DNA of 64,000 nt from Micromonospora pisi (lineage in GTDB: Bacteria > Actinomycetota > Actinomycetes > Mycobacteriales > Micromonosporaceae), in assembly GCF_003633685.1 (NCBI RefSeq), contig NZ_RBKT01000001.1:1-64000 (forward strand). The letters run 5' to 3'. Made by a program: the position numbers and the translations under genes. Shown here in pieces: positions 19,624 through 27,331 of the stretch (the stretch's first letter is position 1; each line of letters starts with the position of its first letter). The notes beneath the pieces are model-generated. The model did no database searches and was not told the DNA's origin. It saw nothing but the letters and a program-made list of their open reading frames with translations.

Positions 19624-20358
19624 ATGGCCGGACCACCTGCCCGACTGGACGAACTGATCGCGTACGTCGTCGGCCGCCAACCTGACGGACCCGCTCTGGA
19701 ACGCCTCTCGGACGCCAACCTGGTCGGCGAATACCTCGGCGACGTGGCCGATCACCTTGTCGACCACTTCGTCGAGCTGGCACGTCAGGACGGGGCCTCC
19801 TGGGCCGAGATCGGCCGACGCCTCGGGGTGAGCAAGCAGGCCGCGCAGAAGCGGTTCGTCGCGAAGCGGGCGGAGGCCGCCGACCTGCTACCTCCCGGCG
19901 TTCTCGCCCGGTTCACCGACCGGGCCAGGAACGTGATGGAGCGGGCGGAGGAGGAGGCACTGCGGGCCGGACACGACGAGGTCAACGGCGGACACCTGCT
20001 GCTCGGCCTGATGCACGAACCGGACGGTCTGGCCGTACGGGCGTTGGTAGGGCTGGGCGCGCCGACGGAGACCGTACGGGCCGCCACCCGGGCCACCCTC
20101 GACCCGCCCGGGGCGCCACGGCCCGGACCACTCACCCTCTCCCCCGGCGCCCAGCGGGTACGCGACCTCACCTTCCAGGAGGCGCTGCGCCTGGGGCACA
20201 ACTACGTCGGCACCGAACATCTGCTGCTCGGGCTGCTCCGTCGACCAACGGAGCCCGGCGCGCGGGTGCTGGTCGCACTGGGCGTCACCCGCGAGGCGGT
20301 GGAGTCGTGGGTGGTGGAGGCGTACACCCGGGCCGGGCCGGAGGGGTCAACCGGATGA
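19624..20358 (+). CDS. HTH regulator with Clp N-terminal (substrate-adaptor) repeats
   Basis: A 244-residue protein. An N-terminal helix-turn-helix (SWAEIGRRLGVSKQAAQKRF, about residues 59-78) is followed by two Clp-N repeats (about 95-155 and 170-235) with the typical AGHDEVNGGHLLLGLM and GHNYVGTEHLLLGLLR motifs. Clp-N repeats normally receive substrates or adaptors in ClpC/ClpA chaperones; here there is no ATPase domain, so the domain is likely a sensor of Clp partners, misfolded protein or a ligand. The two operator-like palindromes covering its own promoter suggest autoregulation. It overlaps the exporter gene by ATGA and probably controls it. Confidence 0.85.
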   Translation: MAGPPARLDELIAYVVGRQPDGPALERLSDANLVGEYLGDVADHLVDHFVELARQDGASWAEIGRRLGVSKQAAQKRFVAKRAEAADLLPPGVLARFTDRARNVMERAEEEALRAGHDEVNGGHLLLGLMHEPDGLAVRALVGLGAPTETVRAATRATLDPPGAPRPGPLTLSPGAQRVRDLTFQEALRLGHNYVGTEHLLLGLLRRPTEPGARVLVALGVTREAVESWVVEAYTRAGPEGSTG

Positions 20359-21671
20359 CGAGCACGCTGGCCGGACCGGAGCGACCGCTCTCGCGCGACC
20401 GTGACTTCCTCATCTTCTGGCTGGTGCAGACCCTCTCCGTGGGCGGGGCCTCGTTCTCGTACGTCGCCATCCCGCTGCTGGTGCTCGACTCGACCGGCTC
20501 GGTCAGCCAGATGGGCCTGCTCACCGGCGTCTCCGGCGCGGCCGGCATCGTCGCCGGGATCTTCGCCGGTGGGCTCGTCGACCGGGTCGACCGGCGCCGG
20601 TTGCTGATCTGGTGTGACGCCGTACGCGCGCCGCTCTACGCCCTGGTGCCGCTGGTCTGGTGGGGTGGCCCGCAGCTCTGGCTGCTGTACGTGATCATGC
20701 CCCTGGGCAGCGCTGTGGCCATGGTCTTCCAGGTCGGGTACGTGAGCGCGGTGCCGAGTCTGGTGCCGGCGGCCCGGATCACCCAGGCGAACGGACGCCT
20801 CTTCGCCAGCTACGCCTCGGCCGGCGTGGTGGGCCCGATGCTCGCCGGCGGCCTCTCCGCCCTGCTCGGGCCGGCCGCCGCGATCGGGGTGGACGCGGCC
20901 ACCTTCGCCGCCTCCGCGCTCGGCCTGTGCCTGGTCCGTCTCCGCCGGCCCGGCCCCGCGCCAGCGGCACATCCCGCCGGTGGGGGGCGGGACGATCCGG
21001 TCGGCTCGGCACGGGCGGACGCGGGCGGTGACCGTTCCACAGTCGGGCGGCGACCCGTCACCGGCGATCTGCTGGTCGGCGCGAGGTTCCTCTGGCGGCA
21101 GCCGGTACTGCGGGCACTGACCGGCCGGTTGGCGCTGCTCACGTTCCTGACCTTCGGCCTGACCGACCTGTACGTCTACCACCTCAAGCAGGGCCTCGGG
21201 CGGTCCGACGCGACCGTCGGTTACGTACTCGCCGTCGCCGCGCTCGGCACCGTCGCGGCCGCGCTCCTGGTCGCCCCGGCCCGTCGCCGGCTCGGCTTCG
21301 GTGTCTGCTGGATCGGCTCGTACGCGTTCGCCGGTACGGGTGTCGTGCTGCTCGCCGGCACCGCTGACGCCCGTACGGTGGCGGCGCTCGCCGCCGTGGT
21401 GGTGTTCGGTACGAGCCTGGCGGGCATCTGCTCGCTCTCGCTGCGCCAGGAGATCACCCCGGACCCGCTGCTCGGTCGGGTCACCTCGGCGTTCTGGACC
21501 GTTCACACCGCGCCCGGCCCGCTGGGCGCTGCGCTGTTCACGGCGGCGGCCGGGCACTGGGGTACGGCCCGGATCTTTCTCCTCATCGGCGTCGGTTGCC
21601 TGCTGGTCGCGGGAAGCGCCGTGGCCACTCCGATCGGTCGTTCGAGGATACGGCTCCCGCGCCAGGCATGA
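20355..21671 (+). CDS. MFS exporter (macrolide/siderophore-efflux type)
   Basis: A 438-residue protein with about 12 hydrophobic segments. The N-terminal half has DFLIFWLVQTLSVGGASFSY and GGLVDRVDRRRLLI (loop 2-3 motif), as in MFS_3/EntS-type efflux proteins. A hydrophilic loop rich in Gly/Asp/Arg separates the halves. The start is the ATG that overlaps the stop of the Clp-N regulator (ATGA), which shows a two-gene operon with coupled translation. Its substrate is unknown; an amphipathic antibiotic or siderophore is typical. Confidence 0.88.
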   Translation: MTSTLAGPERPLSRDRDFLIFWLVQTLSVGGASFSYVAIPLLVLDSTGSVSQMGLLTGVSGAAGIVAGIFAGGLVDRVDRRRLLIWCDAVRAPLYALVPLVWWGGPQLWLLYVIMPLGSAVAMVFQVGYVSAVPSLVPAARITQANGRLFASYASAGVVGPMLAGGLSALLGPAAAIGVDAATFAASALGLCLVRLRRPGPAPAAHPAGGGRDDPVGSARADAGGDRSTVGRRPVTGDLLVGARFLWRQPVLRALTGRLALLTFLTFGLTDLYVYHLKQGLGRSDATVGYVLAVAALGTVAAALLVAPARRRLGFGVCWIGSYAFAGTGVVLLAGTADARTVAALAAVVVFGTSLAGICSLSLRQEITPDPLLGRVTSAFWTVHTAPGPLGAALFTAAAGHWGTARIFLLIGVGCLLVAGSAVATPIGRSRIRLPRQA

Positions 21672-21941
21672 TCCGTCGATTCGTCCGACCGAGCCCCCGT
21701 AGCCGGCCTGAACGGGTGCGCTGAGCTCATCCGATCATCCGATCCCCACGCCTGGGGCTGATGGCTCCCGGGCACGGGGAACGCTGCGTGCAGTGTGCCG
21801 AGAATGACGGACATGACCGGCATTCCCGTCATGAGGCGATGCCACCCGGCCGCCCTGGGCTGCCGCCCGATGACCGGCTGACCAGGCAAAACTGTGGCGG
21901 ACGCCACGGCTGCGGTCGACCCACGACCCGCTGGCATTACC

Positions 21942-21947
21942 TAGCCT
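21942..21947 (+). promoter_or_regulatory. -10 element of a leaderless promoter
   Basis: TAGCCT followed by six bases and GTG at 21954. The preceding 282 bases (21672-21953) hold no gene; an inverted CATGAC/GTCATG pair is seen in the 21810-21840 part, of unknown meaning. Confidence 0.45.
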
Positions 21948-21953
21948 CGGCGA

Positions 21954-22877
21954 GTGCATCCCAACGACGAGACGAAGCCTGAGCCGGTCACCAACCCCGT
22001 ACCTATCCGTTCGGCTGAGCCCCCTACGGATGATCGGTCAACTGGCCGGCACCGGTCCCCGAGCGGACGCGGACGACTCCTCCGCCCACCGTCGGGACGC
22101 GCAATACGTCGCCGGGCACGCAAATCCAGGATCCGCACCCTGGTCTCCTCGACCCCGGTCCGGCTGACTCTGGTCACCGGACTCACCTGCTGCCTCGGCT
22201 TCGTCGCGTTCACCGAATCGCGTGCGGCGACCACCCAGGCCCCTCCCCTGCACGCCACCCTGGCCGACACCGGCGCGCTCTCCGAGCGTCTCGCCGCCGC
22301 CCAGGAGCAGGCCGCCTCCCGGAACAGCCCGCGCGCACCGATCCCGACCACCCCGGCGACACCGACGCCGACGCCGAGCGTCTCGGCGTCGGTGAAGGCG
22401 ACCACCAAGCCCACCCCGCGCAAGCCGGCCAAGCCGCTGAAACCGAAGCCGGTCGCCGGGCTCGACCAGGCGCAGATGGACAACGCCGCGGCCATCGTCA
22501 AAGTCGGGGTCCGACTCGGCATTCCGCAACGTGGGCTGATCGTCGCCATCGCCACCGCGATGCAGGAGAGCAACCTCTACAACCTGGCCAATCCCGCGCT
22601 TCCGGATTCGCTGGAACTGCCCAACCAGGGCGTGGGCTACGACTTCGACTCGGTCGGGCTGTTCCAGCAGCGGACCAGCAGCGGCTGGGGCACGGTCACC
22701 GACCTGATGCGCCCGGCATACGCCGCGGAGGCGTTCTTCCAGGCACTGCTGCAGATTCCCGGCTGGCAACAGATGAGCATCAGCGGGGCCGCCCAGGCCG
22801 TCCAGGTCTCCGCGTTCCCCGACGCGTACGCCCAGCACGAGGATCGGGCCACCACCATCGTGAACGCGCTCGTCTGA
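21954..22877 (+). CDS. membrane-anchored lysozyme-like (transglycosylase-type) wall protein
   Basis: A 307-residue protein: basic cytosolic N-terminus with many Arg (about 1-60), one hydrophobic helix (LTLVTGLTCCLGFVAF), a Pro/Thr/Lys-rich spacer, and a C-terminal domain (about 165-305) with IAIATAMQESNLYNLANP and VGLFQQRTSSGWGT, resembling the catalytic Glu region of soluble lytic transglycosylase/lysozyme folds (Glu in AMQESNL). It probably acts on peptidoglycan outside the membrane. Actinobacterial relatives are usually listed as hypothetical. GTG start without ribosome binding site. Confidence 0.75.
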   Translation: MHPNDETKPEPVTNPVPIRSAEPPTDDRSTGRHRSPSGRGRLLRPPSGRAIRRRARKSRIRTLVSSTPVRLTLVTGLTCCLGFVAFTESRAATTQAPPLHATLADTGALSERLAAAQEQAASRNSPRAPIPTTPATPTPTPSVSASVKATTKPTPRKPAKPLKPKPVAGLDQAQMDNAAAIVKVGVRLGIPQRGLIVAIATAMQESNLYNLANPALPDSLELPNQGVGYDFDSVGLFQQRTSSGWGTVTDLMRPAYAAEAFFQALLQIPGWQQMSISGAAQAVQVSAFPDAYAQHEDRATTIVNALV

Positions 22878-22925
22878 GGCCCACCCGCTCGGTCGACCCG
22901 GCCCTGTGCTGGACCCGCCTCAGAC
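22872..22925. terminator. inverted repeat spanning both stop codons
   Basis: GTCTGAGGC (22872-22880) and GCCTCAGAC (22917-22925) are perfect inverted copies that each contain the stop codon of one of two convergent genes; 36 bases lie between. It may act as a bidirectional terminator, though the loop is long. Confidence 0.35.
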
Positions 22926-23480
22926 CTGGGCCCGGTCCATGCTCTCCGCCGGGGCGGACTGCGGGCGACTGTCGACAGGGTGCTCGTCCTCGGTCGACCT
23001 GGTCGCCGGCACAGCCGTACCGGTCGACGCGTTGACCGCATCGTCCGGCGGCGCGCTCACCACGGTCACGTCGCGCAGGATGTGGTCGACCTGCTCCTCA
23101 CGCAGCCGTCGGGCGTGCAGGGCGGCCTCGAAATCGCGCCGGGCCTGCACCGCCTCGGCGTAGACCTGGTCCCGCAGTTGCCGGGCCTCCTCCTGCGCCG
23201 CGGTCAGCTCGCCCCGGGCCCGGGCCAGCAACTGCGCCGCCTCCTGCTCCGCGACCGCCAACAACTCGCGCATCCGGTCCGGACCCCGGTGCCCTACCGA
23301 GCCGCCGCTGAGCAGGCCGTGCAGCCGGGCCGCTTCCTGCCGTACGCGGATCAGCTCGTCGCCGGGTGCGGACGCCACGTCGGCCGGCCTCGCCAAGGCG
23401 GCCAACCGCTCACTCAGGTCCGCCAGGCAAGAGTCAACCTGATCCCGGTCATAACCCATCTTCGCGATGGTGAAGTCCAT
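22920..23480 (-). CDS. DivIVA-like coiled-coil protein
   Basis: A 186-residue protein. The N-terminus (MDFTIAKMGYDRDQVDSCLA) matches the DivIVA start, in which a short motif binds curved membrane. It is followed by long heptad-type coiled coil (about 70-155, rich in Glu/Gln/Ala/Arg) and a flexible Ser/Pro-rich tail. It may be a cell-pole or septum scaffold or a polar-growth protein; it is shorter than Wag31/DivIVA of mycobacteria. The start at 23480 is chosen for the DivIVA motif; GGGGGG lies seven bases upstream. Confidence 0.7.
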   Translation of the reverse strand: MDFTIAKMGYDRDQVDSCLADLSERLAALARPADVASAPGDELIRVRQEAARLHGLLSGGSVGHRGPDRMRELLAVAEQEAAQLLARARGELTAAQEEARQLRDQVYAEAVQARRDFEAALHARRLREEQVDHILRDVTVVSAPPDDAVNASTGTAVPATRSTEDEHPVDSRPQSAPAESMDRAQV

Positions 23481-23690
23481 GCTTTGCCCCCCAGGCAGCG
23501 TGTCTTCCTTCCCATCTGATCCTCGCCAGCCCGCTGGCCCATCGGGGCAGAATCGCAAAATTATTCATCATTCGAGCGGCGCTGCCGGCAAGACGCCATC
23601 ACCGCTCCGACAGCCCCGGCAAACTGCCACAATGTCACGGCCCAGGGCCGGTCCGGCCGTTTCCGGGGCACCCGCCCCGGCCGGACGCGC

Positions 23691-24137
23691 CTAGCGCCGC
23701 CGGGGCAGCACCGCGACCCGACCGAAGAACTGGTCGATCCGGCGTACCGCGCTGTTGAAGTCGTCCAGGTCGATCGGCTTGGAGACATAGGCGTTCGCCT
23801 GGAGGGTGTAGCTGCCGATGATGTCGGTGTCCGCGTTCGACGTGGTCAGCACCACGACCGGGATCGTCCGCAGGTCCTCGTCGCTCTTGACCGCGCTGAG
23901 CACCTGGCGCCCGTCCATCCTCGGCATGTTCAGATCCAGCAGGATCACGTCCGGGCGGAGCGCGGCCGAATGCCGTCCCTCCCGACGGAGGAACTCCATC
24001 GCCTCCTGCCCATCGCTGACGACGTCGATGGCCTTCTGCACGTCCGAGTCGCCGAGGGCCTCTTCGATCATCAGCACGTCGCCGGGATCGTCGTCGACCA
24101 CAAGGATCCGGACCGGAGCGGCGGTGTGGACGCCCAT
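23691..24137 (-). CDS. single-domain response regulator (Rcp1/CheY type)
   Basis: A 148-residue stand-alone receiver domain. Acidic pair in LVVDDDPGD, phospho-acceptor Asp in VILLDLNMPRMDG, Thr in VVVLTTSN, Lys in AYVSKPIDLDDF. The extra acidic loop and length fit the Rcp1 subgroup that partners phytochrome-type or hybrid histidine kinases. There is no output domain and no kinase gene beside it, so it must talk to a kinase elsewhere. The frame is open further upstream, but the ATG at 24137 has GGCAGG six bases before it and begins just ahead of the receiver domain. Confidence 0.88.
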   Translation of the reverse strand: MGVHTAAPVRILVVDDDPGDVLMIEEALGDSDVQKAIDVVSDGQEAMEFLRREGRHSAALRPDVILLDLNMPRMDGRQVLSAVKSDEDLRTIPVVVLTTSNADTDIIGSYTLQANAYVSKPIDLDDFNSAVRRIDQFFGRVAVLPRRR

Positions 24138-24325
24138 GCGTACCTGCCTAAGGGGTTGGCGGGGAGGGGAACCGGGGCGGCGGTGCCGCCGACCCACAGG
24201 CACAACGGACGATTGCCCTGCCGCCAGGGTACGCGCCGAGTGTCGAAACGACCTCGTCCCCGCGTCGGTTTCCACTTTGCCCAGCTGATCGCGGCGTGCC
24301 GGTCCACCCCGGTAGTAGTGAAACA

Positions 24326-24366
24326 TCGGGCGGCCGGTTCCGGGAGTCCCGGAACCGGCCGCCCGA
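24326..24366 (-). terminator. very strong 19-bp hairpin
   Basis: A perfect 19-bp stem (24326-24344 with 24348-24366) closed by a three-base loop, beginning eight bases after the stop of the minus-strand gene at 24374. It is the most stable hairpin I found in the window. The rest of 24138-24325 shows no gene. Confidence 0.8.
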
Positions 24367-24373
24367 CAAGCTG

Positions 24374-24691
24374 TCAGCTCGACGCGGTGGGCTGTAGCAA
24401 CTCGGCCGGAACCCCACTGCCGGACGTGCTCCGCGCCTGGTCCGCGTCGTCTGGCTCACCGGTGTCCGGTGGCTGGAACAGATAGCGGACGAAGTCGACA
24501 CCGGGTTCGTTGTCGTCCGCGCCCGGCCACTGCCCCACCGAGTCGACACCGATCACCTCTCGGCCCGCCTCGTCCACGTCCTCCACCAGCGCCCAGACGG
24601 TGACCGGGTAGGAACGCGTGACATCTGGAGCCACCTGCCAACGCGAATACCATCCGGGACGGGCGGGGACGATCTCGATGATCCGCCTCAT
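24374..24691 (-). CDS. hypothetical protein
   Basis: A 105-residue acidic soluble protein preceded by an excellent GGAAGGAAGG ribosome binding site. Residues about 10-60 look like a small beta-rich domain (PGWYSRWQVAPDVTRSYPVT, VWALVED), the rest is disordered and acidic. No family recognised. It is divergent from the DUF2267 gene and followed by a very strong terminator. Confidence 0.7.
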   Translation of the reverse strand: MRRIIEIVPARPGWYSRWQVAPDVTRSYPVTVWALVEDVDEAGREVIGVDSVGQWPGADDNEPGVDFVRYLFQPPDTGEPDDADQARSTSGSGVPAELLQPTASS

Positions 24692-24857
24692 GACGACCTT
24701 CCTTCCGCGAGCATTCGGAAGTCTGACGGTCCAGCTCGATCATGTGCAGCCTCCGGGTGAGGCACCCTCACCCGACCCGAATGACCCACGCCCCGACGTA
24801 CGGCGACCCGGCGGGCTGAGCCGTTTCGGTCGTCCGCCCGACGGGAAGGCGCAGGGC

Positions 24858-25844
24858 ATGAGCGGAAAGCAGATGGAGGGCGACAACCAGCGACGCCGCG
24901 CACTCGCCCGACAGGCGCGTCAGCGCGGGCAGCGGCCGAGCGGCGCCGGCGCCACGCTCGGCTCATCCAAGCAGCTCGAGAGCCTGGAACAGGCCCGCCG
25001 GGACGGGCCACCGGAGGCGGGTCCCCGCAAGCCGGCCGCCGACCGGGCCGGGCTGGAACCAGCTTCGGTGCCGTCGCCGGCACCAGCCGTGTGGCCGCTG
25101 CCGGATCCGAAACACGGTGAGGACGGGAGTGCCACGAACGTCGCCGTGATCCAGTACCGCGACCTGGTGAGCGACGTCGGCCGCCGCGCTGGCGTCGACT
25201 TCGACCAGGCCCGCGCCGCCGCCGAGGCAACCGTACTGGCGCTCGCGGAGGCGCTGGACGACGCCGGCCGGGAGCGGTTACTGGACGCGGTGCCGAATGA
25301 GCTGCACAACGGCGCGTCCGGCACCGCCGCCCGCCGCCGCGATCTCGGCGGTTTCCTCGAGGAGGTCGCCCGACTCAGCCAACGGACGCCGGAGCAGGCG
25401 CGTTACCAGGCGCAGGCCACCTTGAGCGCACTCGCTGACCGGGACCGCGACCTGGTCGACTCGCTCGATCTGCCCATCGACCTGCAGGATCTGCTCGGCC
25501 CACCGCCGGCCGGCGGTGGGGTGGTCGGTCCGCGCGGGCAGACCGCTCCACTGACCGACGACGAACTCCGGGCCGCCCTCGCCGACCTGCCCTACTGGTC
25601 GGGCGACCGGAGGTCGCTGCGCCGGACCATCGAACTGCCGCCGGAGAACCTGGACCGGGTGCTGGGCCTGCTGGCAGCGCTACGACCGGCGAACGGCCGA
25701 GGTCCACGCATCGGTCGGGAGAGCCCCAGCACGGCGGTGATCAGCGTACGCACCACCCGGGTCGACGCGGTGACCGCGCTCGACATCGACCTCGCCCGGC
25801 AGGTCGACGACGCGATCGACGAGGCCGGAGCCGGCCTGAGCTGA
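24858..25844 (+). CDS. DUF2267 domain fused to a degenerate pterin-dehydratase-like domain
   Basis: A 328-residue protein. A basic Arg/Gln-rich N-terminus and a Pro-rich linker lead to a DUF2267 domain (about 95-225: VSDVGRRAGVDFDQARAAAE, DAVPNELHNG) and a C-terminal domain (about 235-325) that looks like 4a-hydroxytetrahydrobiopterin dehydratase: LTDDELRAALADLPYWSGD, then TAVISVRTTRVDAVTALDID. The catalytic HHP motif of that enzyme is missing (GRESPS instead), so a binding or structural role is more likely than catalysis. The ATG at 24858 follows GGAAGGCGCAGGG. Earlier in-frame starts exist but lack ribosome binding sites. Confidence 0.75.
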   Translation: MSGKQMEGDNQRRRALARQARQRGQRPSGAGATLGSSKQLESLEQARRDGPPEAGPRKPAADRAGLEPASVPSPAPAVWPLPDPKHGEDGSATNVAVIQYRDLVSDVGRRAGVDFDQARAAAEATVLALAEALDDAGRERLLDAVPNELHNGASGTAARRRDLGGFLEEVARLSQRTPEQARYQAQATLSALADRDRDLVDSLDLPIDLQDLLGPPPAGGGVVGPRGQTAPLTDDELRAALADLPYWSGDRRSLRRTIELPPENLDRVLGLLAALRPANGRGPRIGRESPSTAVISVRTTRVDAVTALDIDLARQVDDAIDEAGAGLS

Positions 25845-25886
25845 GCCGACGCGATCGACGAAGCCGGAGCCGGCCTCAGTGGAGCC
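25809..25886 (+). repeat. 39-bp tandem duplication across a stop codon
   Basis: Two adjacent 39-base units (25809-25847 and 25848-25886) differing at four positions. The first unit holds the last 11 codons and the stop of the DUF2267 fusion gene; in the second the stop is GGA. Thirteen codons long, so frame is kept. Confidence 0.85.
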
Positions 25887-25919
25887 GACCACCACCGGCC
25901 TGAGTGTAAGTCGGCCGAC

Positions 25920-25959
25920 CCCCGGTCGGCGGGCCCGGGAAACGGGCCACCGACCGGGG
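25920..25959. terminator. bidirectional hairpin
   Basis: CCCCGGTCGG and CCGACCGGGG arms, continued by GGCCCG/CGGGCC pairing with a small bulge, around a short purine loop. It lies between the convergent DUF2267 fusion and ThuA genes. Confidence 0.7.
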
Positions 25960-25969
25960 TGCCGCACCG

Positions 25970-27148
25970 TCAGCTACCGCCGGTGAGGGCGACCGTGTCC
26001 ACGTCGAAGAGCGAACCGGAGCCGCCGGTGTAACGCAGGAACAGCGCGCCCGACGCCGAGGCGGTCAGCGTGGTGGAGACGGTACGGAAGGTCTCCCACC
26101 CGCCGGTGTTCGGCACCGCCACGGACCCGAGCAGGGTGCCGGTCGCGGAACCCGAACGGATCTGGATGGTGCCACCGGCACCGGCCGACGAGATCCGGGC
26201 CGAGAAGCCGGTCCGGCCTGCGGTGCTGACCGAGGCGTACCCGGTCCAGTCGCCGTTGTCGACATAGCCGACCGTCGCGCCGCCGCTGGCCGACGCCTTG
26301 CCGACCACCTGTACGCCGGACTGCGAGCTGAACGCCTCGGCCTCGACGGTCACCTGACCGCCGCCACCCCCACCGGGCGTGCAGGCGGCCGCAGCCCAGC
26401 CGGCCGCGTACCGGATCCCGCCGAGCAGGTGGGCCCGGAAGGCGGCGTCGGCGTACGAGGCCTGGGTGTGTCCGAAACCGGTGTAGAACGCTCGCCCGCT
26501 GGACTGCGGGTGGCACCAGGCGATCGGGTGGTCGCCCATGGTCCCGCCGGAGTAGCTGGACTCGGTGAGGCTGGCCAGCACCCGTACCTGGGACCGGGGG
26601 TTGGTCCGGTAGTTGTACCACTCGTCGGTGCGGGTCCAGGTCTGCGGCAGGTGCGCGGTGGCGGCGTGGGTCCGGTCCTCCACGTTCACGTTGGCCTGCT
26701 GGATCGCGGGGTGCGAGGCGAACCACGCACCGACGAGCTGGCCGTAGTAGGGCCAGTCGTACTCGGTGTCGGCGGCAGAGTGCACGCCGACGAAGCCACC
26801 ACCGGAGTTGACGTACGACTCGAAGGCGGTCTGTTGTCCGGCGTTGAGCACGTCGCCGGTGGTGTTGAGGAAGACGACGGTACGGAACCGGGCCAGGTTG
26901 GTGGTGGTGAACGCGGTGGCGTCCTCGCTGGCGGTGACGGTGAAGTTGTTGGCCGCGCCGAGGTCACGGATCGCCTGGATGCCGACCGGGATGGCGTCGT
27001 GCCGGAAGCCGGCCGTCTTGGAGAAGACGAGCACCTGATAGGCGGGATCGGCGGCCTGCGCCGGAGCGGTGGTGGCGGCGACGGCCGTACCGGCGAGCAG
27101 TACGCCGGAGGCGGCGACCGCCAGCGCACGACGGATCGGGAGTTTCAT
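25970..27148 (-). CDS. secreted ThuA-like protein with C-terminal CBM6-type module
   Basis: A 392-residue secreted protein: signal peptide (about 1-34, ending AQAAD), a ThuA/glutamine-amidotransferase-like domain (about 38-250: VLVFSKTAGFRHDAI, GFVGVHSAADTEYDWPYYGQ, GDHPIAWCHPQSSGRAFYTG), a Gly-rich hinge and a carbohydrate-binding module of family 6 (about 265-391: VEAEAFSSQSGVQV, GYVDNGDWTGYA). ThuA-type proteins are linked to trehalose or other sugar use, and CBM6 binds polysaccharides. The ATG follows GAGAGG. The ROK repressor gene lies just upstream on the same strand and may control it. Confidence 0.88.
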   Translation of the reverse strand: MKLPIRRALAVAASGVLLAGTAVAATTAPAQAADPAYQVLVFSKTAGFRHDAIPVGIQAIRDLGAANNFTVTASEDATAFTTTNLARFRTVVFLNTTGDVLNAGQQTAFESYVNSGGGFVGVHSAADTEYDWPYYGQLVGAWFASHPAIQQANVNVEDRTHAATAHLPQTWTRTDEWYNYRTNPRSQVRVLASLTESSYSGGTMGDHPIAWCHPQSSGRAFYTGFGHTQASYADAAFRAHLLGGIRYAAGWAAAACTPGGGGGGQVTVEAEAFSSQSGVQVVGKASASGGATVGYVDNGDWTGYASVSTAGRTGFSARISSAGAGGTIQIRSGSATGTLLGSVAVPNTGGWETFRTVSTTLTASASGALFLRYTGGSGSLFDVDTVALTGGS

Positions 27149-27331
27149 GTTCGGCCTCTCTGGTCGGAACGGGGTGTGGAGGGGGTGACCGGGCGGGGCG
27201 TGCGCCGCCACGCTGACCGCCGATCACGGGGCTTGGTGCCGATTGGGGGGCGGTTGCCGGTGGGCCACCCCGGGTGGACTGGCGGATCGCAGGGACGGGT
27301 CGGTCGCAGGGGTGGACGGGGCGGGGTGGGG

